Assembly (NCBI GenBank): GCA_905187695.1
Contig: CAJJIY010000056.1
Location: forward strand, 1-5,951
Direction: 5' to 3'
Length of the DNA stretch: 5,951 nucleotides
DNA from: an uncultured Eubacteriales bacterium
GTDB lineage: Bacteria > Bacillota > Clostridia > Oscillospirales > CAG-272
Under the pieces are notes generated by a model. The model saw only the letters and a program-made list of their open reading frames with translations. It ran no database searches and was not told the origin of the DNA. The position numbers were made by a program, and so were the translations under genes. Of this stretch, positions 1 to 4,821 are shown piece by piece; within the stretch, counting starts at the first letter, position 1, and the number at the start of each line of letters is the position of its first letter.

Positions 1-510
1 TTCGGTGGCGGCCGGTGCGCTCTCGGCCGTCTTTGCGGCCGTATCTTTCGGCGCGGTTGCCGCGTCTTTCTTTGTTTCTTTTACCGGTGTTTCCGCCGTT
101 TTCGCGGGTTTGGCCGCAGGGGCGGCGGTATCGGTCATTTTTTCGGCGGCTTTTTCGGGTGCTTTGGAAGCAACGGGCGGCTCTGCCTTCGTCGGTGCGG
201 ACTTCACCTCTGGTACAGCCTTTTTTTCGGATGCGGGCGTGGCGGCGGACTTTTCCTTATTTTTGTCCGGAGCGGCCGCTTTGGCCTTCGGGGCGGCTTT
301 GGTCGGGATATAGGTATCCCCAAAGAGATAATCGTCGATCCCCTTGATCTGCCGCTTGCGGGTCAGCGCTTCAAAGAGAATGTCAAACTCGCCCGGCTCC
401 AGTGCCTTTTGCGTGGTCTTACATTCCAGTCCTTTCTCTGCCATTAGATCGGTCAGTTCCTTGCTTTTCATCGAAAGGTCTTTCGCCAGATGATTTACTT
501 TAAACGCCAT
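1..510 (-). CDS. infB: Translation initiation factor IF-2, N-terminal part (runs off the left edge)
   Basis: IF-2 is the GTPase that places initiator fMet-tRNA on the 30S subunit and promotes 50S joining. Only the first 170 codons are visible and no stop is reached. Residues 1 to about 65 form the IF2_N domain: the start MAFKVNHLAKDL and the following MKSKELTDLMAEKG match the family's opening helix-turn pattern, and KGIDDYLFGDTYIP closes the domain. Residues from about 70 to the edge are a low-complexity Ala/Lys/Pro/Glu linker, usual between the N-terminal domain and the G domain in bacterial IF-2; the GTPase domain lies beyond the window. The ATG at 508-510 is preceded by AAGGAGG with good spacing. 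The gene is last of the visible rimP-nusA-ylxR-ylxQ-infB operon, 51 nt after ylxQ. Identification rests on the N-terminal domain plus this highly conserved gene order. Confidence 0.93.
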   Translation of the reverse strand, partial: MAFKVNHLAKDLSMKSKELTDLMAEKGLECKTTQKALEPGEFDILFEALTRKRQIKGIDDYLFGDTYIPTKAAPKAKAAAPDKNKEKSAATPASEKKAVPEVKSAPTKAEPPVASKAPEKAAEKMTDTAAPAAKPAKTAETPVKETKKDAATAPKDTAAKTAESAPAATE

Positions 511-561
511 GTTTCCTCCTTGTGTCCCCCGCCGTCCGAGCGCGAGCAACTTCTTCCAAAG

Positions 562-909
562 TTAATCGGTGTTGTTTTCTTCCGGGAATAAAGCCAGTAT
601 TGCGCGGGAAAGCTCCGGCTCGGTCACACCCACGGCCGAGAGGAGGCCTTCTTTTTTTCCGACGGCAGACGAGAGCTCGGCCGCCGTCACGTTCAGTTCC
701 CGGAGCGGCACGCCGTAAAAGGCAGTGCGGTCCGCGAGCCGTTTTCCGGTGTTGGGAGAGGCATCTCCCGCCTTGATCACCAGACGGATCCGCGTTTCTC
801 CCCGCCCTTCCCGGAGCGCCGCCGTTACAGCGGCCGTCCCGAAGGCCAGTCGCCGTGCCCGCGCCGCAAATCCCAGAAGGGAAAGGGCCTTTTTCTCTTT
901 TTCCGTCAT
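562..909 (-). CDS. ylxQ: L7Ae/YlxQ-family ribosomal-like RNA-binding protein
   Basis: A 115-residue protein of the L7Ae/L30e/S12e/Gadd45 family, whose members bind kink-turn RNA. The family core is visible: KALSLLGFAARARRLAFG at about residues 7-24, LVIKAGDASPNTGKRLADR at about 43-61, then YGVP and the late SAVGKKEGLLSAVGV. Length is close to that usual for YlxQ (about 100 residues). The ATG at 907-909 overlaps the ylxR stop (ATGA), so the two are probably translationally coupled; a GGAG about 7 nt upstream supports this start. The same frame is open upstream to about 1158, but that part lies inside ylxR and resembles nothing in the family. The cellular role is not settled; position between ylxR and infB is standard for Firmicutes. 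Confidence 0.9.
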   Translation of the reverse strand: MTEKEKKALSLLGFAARARRLAFGTAAVTAALREGRGETRIRLVIKAGDASPNTGKRLADRTAFYGVPLRELNVTAAELSSAVGKKEGLLSAVGVTEPELSRAILALFPEENNTD

Positions 910-1193
910 GACAGGCTCCGGTCGGTTGCCGAAAGTTCGGCTTCCATGGCGTCCATCACGGCCTCCGGGATGTCGCACTCCAGATTTTTGCGCAGGCGCC
1001 CGGAGCGTCTCGCCTTTGCGAAACATTCCTTGTTTTTGCAAATATATGCGCCCCGCCCGGATTTTTTTCCGGTAAAATCGAGCGATACCTCGCCTTCCGG
1101 CGAGCGCACCACCCGGAGCAGATCCTTTTTGGGGAAGTGCCCGTTGCATCCCAGACATTGCCGGAGCGGGATTTTTTTCTTTTTTTGTTCCAT
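906..1193 (-). CDS. ylxR: YlxR/RnpM family RNA-binding protein
   Basis: A 95-residue basic protein of the YlxR family (DUF448). Hallmarks are visible: RQCLGC near the start (Cys13, Cys16), LLRVVRSPEGEVSLDFTGK, the signature GRGAY at 46-50 and CKNKEC (Cys52, Cys57). The B. subtilis homologue has been renamed RnpM because it binds RNase P and modulates its activity in vitro; the same role here is inference. The gene starts 8 nt after the nusA stop and overlaps ylxQ by 4 nt. The start has no good Shine-Dalgarno: upstream is AT-rich (GAATAAATAAATTT), with only an AAGG some 17 nt away inside the end of nusA, so re-initiation by ribosomes leaving nusA is likely. The first codons after ATGGAAC are two runs of seven A split by one G. 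Confidence 0.92.
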   Translation of the reverse strand: MEQKKKKIPLRQCLGCNGHFPKKDLLRVVRSPEGEVSLDFTGKKSGRGAYICKNKECFAKARRSGRLRKNLECDIPEAVMDAMEAELSATDRSLS

Positions 1194-1201
1194 AAATTTA
1201 T

Positions 1202-2242
1202 TTATTCGGCCTTGATGTCGATCTTGCAGCCGGTCAGCCGTGCGGCCAGCCGTGCGTTGAGACCCTCGCGGCCGATGGCCAGAGAAAGCTGATCCGGCTC
1301 CACCAGCACGCGGCAGGAGCGCTCGTCGGTCATGGTCACGGAAAGCACGCGGGCGGGCGCCAGCGCGTTGGCTACAAAGACCGCCGGATCCTCGCTGTAG
1401 GGAATGACATCGATCTTTTCTCCCCGCAACTCGGCGCTGATGCTGTTGATACGCAGGCCGCGGTTTCCGATGCAGGCGCCCACCGGGTCCACGTCCGCAT
1501 CGCGGGAGGCGACCGCTACCTTACTGCGGACGCCCGCTTCCCGCGAAACGCCTTTGACCAGTACCACGCCCTCGCTGACCTCGGGGATCTCCAGCTCCAG
1601 AAGACGCCGGAGCAGTCCGGCATGGCAACGCGACAGCGTGACCAGCGGCCCGTGCAGCTCCTTGTTGACCTCGGTCACGAACACCTTTACGCGGTCGTCC
1701 ACTTCAAAGGTCTCGCCGGGGATCTGTTCGCTTTTCAAAAGCACGGCATGGCCGGCGCCGGTGTCAAGAATCACATTGCCGTTCACGGGGTCGATTTTGC
1801 TGACCGTGGCGGTGATGATCTCCTCGCGCTGGTTTTCATAAGCCTCCTGCGCGATGCGGCGCTCGCCCTCGCGGATGCTCTGAATGATGACCGATTTGGC
1901 GGCGGCGGCCGACAGGCGGCGGAAGTTTTCGGGATGTACCCGGATCTCAATGTCCTGGCCCAGCGCCGCCCGACGGGTCACAGCCTTGGCGTCGGAGAGC
2001 GAGATCTCGGTTTCGGGGTCGGTGACCTCTTCCACCACGTGCATTTGCTGATAGACCTTCACGTCGTCCTTGTCCAGATCCAGTTCCACGCGGACATTGG
2101 CGTTCATCCCATATTCCTTATGATAGGCGGAAACGAGCGCGGCCTCGATCTTCTCCATCATGTACGCCACCGGAATACCCTTTTCCTTTTCCAGCAGCGA
2201 AAGGGCCTGCGCGAACGATTCCTTGTTTTTCTTCGTACTCAT
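1202..2242 (-). CDS. nusA: Transcription termination/antitermination protein NusA
   Basis: NusA binds RNA polymerase and nascent RNA and governs pausing, Rho-independent termination and antitermination. The 346-residue product has the short Firmicutes layout: RNAP-binding N-terminal domain (about 1-125), S1 domain (about 138-202, including VTLSRCHAGLLRRLLELEIPE at its end), KH1 with GACIGNRG (GxxG at 259-262) and KH2 with LSLAIGREGLNARLAARLTG (GxxG at 324-327). It ends in CKIDIKAE with no acidic C-terminal repeats, unlike E. coli NusA. The ATG at 2240-2242 follows AAGGAAAAGG. It lies 33 nt downstream of rimP and 8 nt upstream of ylxR. All key KH loop residues are present, and nothing looks broken. 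Confidence 0.97.
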   Translation of the reverse strand: MSTKKNKESFAQALSLLEKEKGIPVAYMMEKIEAALVSAYHKEYGMNANVRVELDLDKDDVKVYQQMHVVEEVTDPETEISLSDAKAVTRRAALGQDIEIRVHPENFRRLSAAAAKSVIIQSIREGERRIAQEAYENQREEIITATVSKIDPVNGNVILDTGAGHAVLLKSEQIPGETFEVDDRVKVFVTEVNKELHGPLVTLSRCHAGLLRRLLELEIPEVSEGVVLVKGVSREAGVRSKVAVASRDADVDPVGACIGNRGLRINSISAELRGEKIDVIPYSEDPAVFVANALAPARVLSVTMTDERSCRVLVEPDQLSLAIGREGLNARLAARLTGCKIDIKAE

Positions 2243-2275
2243 GACCTTTTCCTTTCCGTTTATGCAAATGTCGTT

Positions 2276-2743
2276 TTAAAACTCGAATACAGTGTTGATT
2301 TTTGCCACCGAAGCACGGGGAAACGAAAACTCGCCCTCCGCGTTCCGAATGCGGATTTCTCCACCCGTTCCGGGGGTTAAAAGCTCGCCCTGATAGTTTC
2401 GGGTGCCGGCCGCCGGCGCAAAGAGCCGCACGCGCACGGTCGCACCCACAAAGGCCGAAAGTTGCGCGTCGGTGCGCAGTTCGCGCTCCACGCCGGGGGA
2501 GGAGATCTCCAGATAATAGGGGGTGGCGATGGGGTCGGCCTCATCCAGCACGGGATCCATGGCGCGGTGCATGGCCTCGCAGTCGTCAATGGTCACGCCG
2601 CCCTCTTTGTCGATGGTGATGCGCAGAACCTGCCGCGAACCTTCCTTGACAAATTCCACATCCCAGACCGAGAGTGAAAGCGTGGCCGCCACCGGTTCCG
2701 CCAGTGCGCGCACGGTTTCGGGAATATTTTTACCTGTAGCCAT
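2276..2743 (-). CDS. rimP: Ribosome maturation factor RimP
   Basis: RimP assists late assembly of the 30S subunit. The 155-residue product shows the family's landmarks: ETVRALAEPVAATLSLSVWD at the start, VEFVKEGSRQVLRITIDKEGG, IDDCEAMHRAMDPVLDEAD, and the best-conserved stretch YYLEISSPGVERELR, which ends the N-terminal alpha/beta domain. The C-terminal SH3-like barrel follows. Length is normal for the family (about 150). I chose the ATG at 2741-2743: it has AAAGGAG five nt upstream and gives the usual N-terminus. The frame is open further to a TTG at 2816-2818, but the added residues are an Arg/Lys-rich string untypical of RimP. First gene of the operon. Confidence 0.95.
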   Translation of the reverse strand: MATGKNIPETVRALAEPVAATLSLSVWDVEFVKEGSRQVLRITIDKEGGVTIDDCEAMHRAMDPVLDEADPIATPYYLEISSPGVERELRTDAQLSAFVGATVRVRLFAPAAGTRNYQGELLTPGTGGEIRIRNAEGEFSFPRASVAKINTVFEF

Positions 2744-2748
2744 ACTCG

Positions 2749-2755
2749 CTCCTTT
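2749..2755 (-). promoter_or_regulatory. rimP ribosome binding site
   Basis: On the minus strand AAAGGAG stands five nt before the ATG at 2741-2743. It decides the rimP start against the upstream in-frame TTG at 2816-2818. Confidence 0.85.
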
Positions 2756-2800
2756 CCCGCGCCGCCGGCGCTTTTTACGACCGGCGATGTCGCAAACAAG

Positions 2801-2827
2801 AGGAGCAGGTTTCCTCAACCTGCTCCT
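2801..2827 (-). promoter_or_regulatory. Leader hairpin of the rimP operon
   Basis: A perfect 11-bp inverted repeat: arms 2801-2811 and 2817-2827 (AGGAGCAGGTT and its complement) around a 5-nt loop. It lies between the predicted promoter and rimP, so it would form at about +15 to +41 of the operon mRNA. On the minus strand no U-run follows it (CTTGTTTGCG), so it is not a standard terminator. The stem contains AAGGAG. It may stabilise the mRNA 5' end, bind an RNA-binding protein, or hide a decoy ribosome binding site; which of these is inference. Confidence 0.65.
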
Positions 2828-2838
2828 TACTTACTATC

Positions 2839-2851
2839 ACTGTAAGACAGT
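2839..2851. repeat. Small inverted repeat at the rimP transcription start
   Basis: ACTGT-AAG-ACAGT is a perfect 5-bp-arm palindrome with a 3-nt centre. It overlaps the downstream half of the rimP -10 box and the expected start site. It could be an operator half-pair or chance; arms of 5 bp are short. Confidence 0.3.
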
Positions 2852-2877
2852 ATACCACATCTTTTTCTCTTTTGCAA
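2849..2877 (-). promoter_or_regulatory. Promoter of the rimP-nusA-ylxR-ylxQ-infB operon
   Basis: On the minus strand: -35 TTGCAA (2872-2877), a 17-bp spacer, and -10 TATACT (2849-2854) with an extended TGG directly before it. Spacing is ideal for the housekeeping sigma factor. Transcription would start near 2842, giving a leader of about 100 nt before the rimP ATG. Confidence 0.8.
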
Positions 2878-2891
2878 GAGCAAAACGCAAA

Positions 2892-2951
2892 TTTTTTCAC
2901 AAAATCCGCAATTTTTCTTTTGCGCGTCCTTTACGGGCTTTTTTTCACAAA
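2892..2951. repeat. Direct repeat TTTTTTCACAAA, two copies
   Basis: The 12-mer occurs at 2892-2903 and again at 2940-2951, 48 bp apart, in the AT-rich strip between the two divergent promoters. Both copies belong to T-rich tracts, so low complexity may explain them; the second lies just upstream of the plus-strand -35. Confidence 0.35.
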
Positions 2952-2967
2952 TCTTTCACACAACCTG

Positions 2968-2996
2968 TTTACAACGCTCAAAATTCATGCTATAAT
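2968..2996 (+). promoter_or_regulatory. Promoter of the DUF2232-gdpP operon
   Basis: -35 TTTACA (2968-2973), 17-bp spacer, -10 TATAAT (2991-2996) with an extended TGC immediately upstream. This is a near-consensus housekeeping promoter; transcription would begin near 3003, about 40 nt before the ATG at 3044. Confidence 0.8.
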
Positions 2997-3014
2997 CATA
3001 TAATAGTATAATCT
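2991..3014 (+). repeat. Triple TATAAT array, 8-bp period
   Basis: TATAATCA, TATAATAG and TATAATCT stand head to tail at 2991, 2999 and 3007. Only the first copy has a good -35 at 17 bp. The other two could serve as alternative extended or weak -10 boxes, lie in the early transcribed region, or simply ease melting. Confidence 0.6.
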
Positions 3015-3030
3015 TTGCGCATCTCATGAA

Positions 3031-3037
3031 AAGGAGG
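3031..3037 (+). promoter_or_regulatory. Ribosome binding site deciding the DUF2232 start
   Basis: AAGGAGG lies six nt before the ATG at 3044-3046. An in-frame ATG at 3026 lies upstream of this site and has no Shine-Dalgarno of its own, so the start at 3044 is preferred. Confidence 0.9.
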
Positions 3038-3043
3038 AACGCC

Positions 3044-4195
3044 ATGCAGCTTACGGCACTGGGAAAAGAAGACCGGATGGGATTCTTTCAAATGCTCTCC
3101 CGTCCTTCCGGCGACCGCGCGTTTTTATCGGGCGCGTTTCTTTTTCTCTCGCTCCTCATCCTGCCTTTTTCGGGGGACAGGCCCTTTGCCCTTCTTTACC
3201 TGGTGGCGGGTCTTTCCTTCCTTTGGGTGGCGTTCGGTCGCTTTCAATCGCTCATCGGGCTTCTCCTGCCGCTCTTTCTTCTGTACGGCGTGGGGGGCGG
3301 CGTCACGCTTCCGACGGCCTATCTTTCGCTGTTGCTGGGCGGCGCGTGCGGCGTGGAACTGCTCTTTTATTTCCGCCGGCCGCTCCACCGGGTCCTGCTG
3401 TTGCTGCTTCCCGCCGCGGCTTTCGGCGCGGCCGTGCTGCTCCGGGGAGATCTGGGCGCGGGGCTCCTGACGCTGTTACCGATCCCGCTGGTGCTTTCGG
3501 GATATCTGCTGATTTCCCGGTGCACGGGGCTTACGCGCGCCACGGTCATCACGGCCGGTGCGCTTGCCGTCACGCTCTTTGCGGCCGGTGTGCTGACGCT
3601 TCTTCTCAGTGGGGAACTGAACGGCAATCCGCTGACGATTTTCGCCGGGAAAGCCAAGGCCTATTTCCTTTCCTATGTGGGGAAGATGCAGGCCGCGGCC
3701 GCGACAGCCGGCACCAATCTGTCTCTTAACGAAGAGGAGATCGCCCGTGCGGCCGATGAAATCGGCAATCTGCTTTTGGGGTTGTTTCTGGCGCTCTGCG
3801 TAACGGTGTCGCATCTTTACCTTCGCCTCGTGCTTCGCCTTACGCTTGCTTTCGGGGTCCTGCCTCGGCTTCCGCGGCGGCTTGCGGCTCTCACGGTCAG
3901 CCTGGTTTCCGCAGTCTTTTTCCTGCTTGCCTGCATTTTCGGGGCGGTGGCGGGGGAAAGCTTTGCCGGCGCGGTGGCGGACAATCTCCGGATCGCGCTC
4001 ACGCCGGTCTTTGCAACGGTCGGCGCTCTGACGTTGATCCGTCCGCGTTCGCCCTCCTGTCTTTCCATGCTTTTTCCGCTGTTGTTGCTCTTTCTGCTCT
4101 TTCAGGCGCCTGCGGCGGGCATCTATATTCTTTCTGCTTTCGGGGCGGTCGTGGTGCTCTTCGGCCGTTTCTTCCCGCCGACCCGCGCCCATTGA
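3044..4195 (+). CDS. YybS-like DUF2232 polytopic membrane protein
   Basis: A 383-residue, very hydrophobic protein with roughly 10-12 membrane segments (for example about 26-42, 47-64, 69-83, 91-110, 117-133, 139-158, 166-189, 243-262, 283-305, 316-332, 342-375). A soluble loop at about 190-240 contains a helical acidic stretch, LSLNEEEIARAADEIGNLL, leading into a membrane helix and the basic RLVLRL...RLPRRL segment. This arrangement is what I know of DUF2232/YybS proteins, and these commonly stand directly ahead of gdpP, as here (20-nt gap to the next ATG). It is longer than the usual 300 or so residues, the extra being mostly N-terminal hydrophobic sequence. Its biochemical function is unknown; YybS has been likened to transporter S components but I cannot confirm that from sequence. 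Family call is moderately sure, membrane location sure. Confidence 0.72.
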   Translation: MQLTALGKEDRMGFFQMLSRPSGDRAFLSGAFLFLSLLILPFSGDRPFALLYLVAGLSFLWVAFGRFQSLIGLLLPLFLLYGVGGGVTLPTAYLSLLLGGACGVELLFYFRRPLHRVLLLLLPAAAFGAAVLLRGDLGAGLLTLLPIPLVLSGYLLISRCTGLTRATVITAGALAVTLFAAGVLTLLLSGELNGNPLTIFAGKAKAYFLSYVGKMQAAAATAGTNLSLNEEEIARAADEIGNLLLGLFLALCVTVSHLYLRLVLRLTLAFGVLPRLPRRLAALTVSLVSAVFFLLACIFGAVAGESFAGAVADNLRIALTPVFATVGALTLIRPRSPSCLSMLFPLLLLFLLFQAPAAGIYILSAFGAVVVLFGRFFPPTRAH

Positions 4196-4215
4196 CACTG
4201 TAAAGGAGAACCGAT

Positions 4216-4821
4216 ATGTTCAAACCAAACAAAATCCGGGAAAAGGTCGGCGCGGGATGGCCGATGCTGTGCTGTGTGGCGCTGGGGATTCTTTTCTTCG
4301 GGGTCTATCTGCTTGCGCGGGAAACCTCGCTTTTCCCCCGGATGACGCCCCGGTTTGCCCTGCTTTTCTTCCTGGCCTATCTTTTCTTTTCGCTGTGCGC
4401 CTGCCTGGCCTATTTTCTGCGCGGCATCCGGGTGCGCGGAGAAGAGCGAATGCAGGAAGCGCTGGGCGCCAAAATGCACAATCTTTTCAAATATGTGGTG
4501 GGATTGCCCTACGCCGTGACCGGCGAGAGCGGCCGGGTGCGCGCCATGAACAGCGCCCTTCAGAAGCTGCTCGGCATCTCCGATCCTTTTTACCACGGCA
4601 CGCTGAATGATGTGTGCGGGGTGGATATGGAGGCGCTCATCAAGGCCGGTGTGCGCGGCGCGGACAGCCGCACGGAACTGGGAAAGATCACCATGGAGGC
4701 CATCCTGTCGGCCGACGATACCGCCCCGCGCGAGGCACTGCCTCCGGTGGCCAACGCCGCCGCATCGAACTCGCCCGCATCCTTTTCTCCGATGCCGACA
4801 CCCTCATTCTCGACGAGCTAG
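4216..4821 (+). CDS. gdpP: GdpP-like c-di-AMP phosphodiesterase, N-terminal fragment, broken
   Basis: GdpP (YybT) is a membrane-anchored phosphodiesterase that degrades cyclic di-AMP. The visible frame gives two membrane helices (about 14-34 and 46-67), a linker, and the start of a PAS-like region (FKYVVGLPYAVTGESGRVRAMNSALQKLLG, about 91-120), matching the family's opening. The ATG at 4216 follows AAAGGAG by seven nt and the gene sits just after the DUF2232 gene, the usual pairing. About residue 175-179 (near 4740-4754) the true sequence stops. The remaining 22 or so residues (rich in Ala, Ser and Pro) come from an unrelated segment read out of frame, ending at TAG 4819-4821. The rest of the PAS region, the degenerate GGDEF domain and the catalytic DHH/DHHA1 domains, some 480 residues, are missing. 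As it stands the product could not be catalytic. The identification relies on context and topology as well as sequence. Confidence 0.72.
   Translation: MFKPNKIREKVGAGWPMLCCVALGILFFGVYLLARETSLFPRMTPRFALLFFLAYLFFSLCACLAYFLRGIRVRGEERMQEALGAKMHNLFKYVVGLPYAVTGESGRVRAMNSALQKLLGISDPFYHGTLNDVCGVDMEALIKAGVRGADSRTELGKITMEAILSADDTAPREALPPVANAAASNSPASFSPMPTPSFSTS
4743..4818 (+). pseudogene. ABC-F ATPase fragment (signature motif to Walker B)
   Basis: Read in the frame starting at 4743, this strip encodes SGGQRRRIELAR followed by ILFSDADTLILDE. That is the ABC signature (normally LSGGQ) and, at the usual distance, the Walker B aspartate and catalytic Glu; the wording is typical of ABC-F translation factors, which continue with PTNHLD. 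Here the sequence leaves the family right after the Glu codon. The frame is not that of gdpP and there is no start, Walker A or downstream part. The RRRIELARILFSDAD wording and the GCC/CTC/ATC codon choice suggest an actinobacterial source (for example Bifidobacterium-like), which is inference. A 25-residue in-register match is too long to be chance. Confidence 0.8.

Larger units (their letters stand above)
2744..3043. other. Divergent intergenic region between rimP and the DUF2232 gene
   Basis: This 300-base gap separates two outward-transcribed operons. It holds the rimP leader with its hairpin (2801-2827), the minus-strand rimP promoter (2849-2877), an AT-rich stretch with T-tracts and a repeated TTTTTTCACAAA, and the plus-strand promoter (2968-2996). 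I see no small gene, tRNA or terminator. The two promoters are about 90 bases apart at their -35 elements and do not overlap. Confidence 0.85.

Noticed and set aside
5..313. Plus-strand Ala/Phe/Ser-rich reading frame
   Set aside because: Antisense of the infB Ala/Lys linker; low complexity and no ribosome binding site.
910..1158. Upstream extension of the ylxQ frame giving a 198-residue protein
   Set aside because: It is fully inside ylxR, resembles no L7Ae family sequence, and the ATG at 909 gives the normal family length.
1622..2380. Plus-strand 252-codon frame opposite nusA and rimP
   Set aside because: GC-rich antisense shadow of two well-identified genes; no plausible start signal or recognisable domain.
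2744..2818. N-terminal extension of rimP from a TTG, adding an Arg/Lys-rich stretch
   Set aside because: The TTG lies in the loop side of the leader hairpin, the extra residues do not fit RimP, and the ATG at 2743 has its own good ribosome binding site.
2801..2827. Hairpin read as a rho-independent terminator
   Set aside because: No U-run follows on either strand and it lies directly downstream of a promoter, at the head of an operon.
3026..3043. Earlier ATG for the DUF2232 gene at 3026
   Set aside because: The AAGGAGG lies downstream of it and is correctly spaced for the ATG at 3044.
3476..4198. Minus-strand 240-codon highly charged frame
   Set aside because: Antisense of the hydrophobic DUF2232 gene; Arg/Lys/Glu-rich composition is what the reverse of membrane codons produces.
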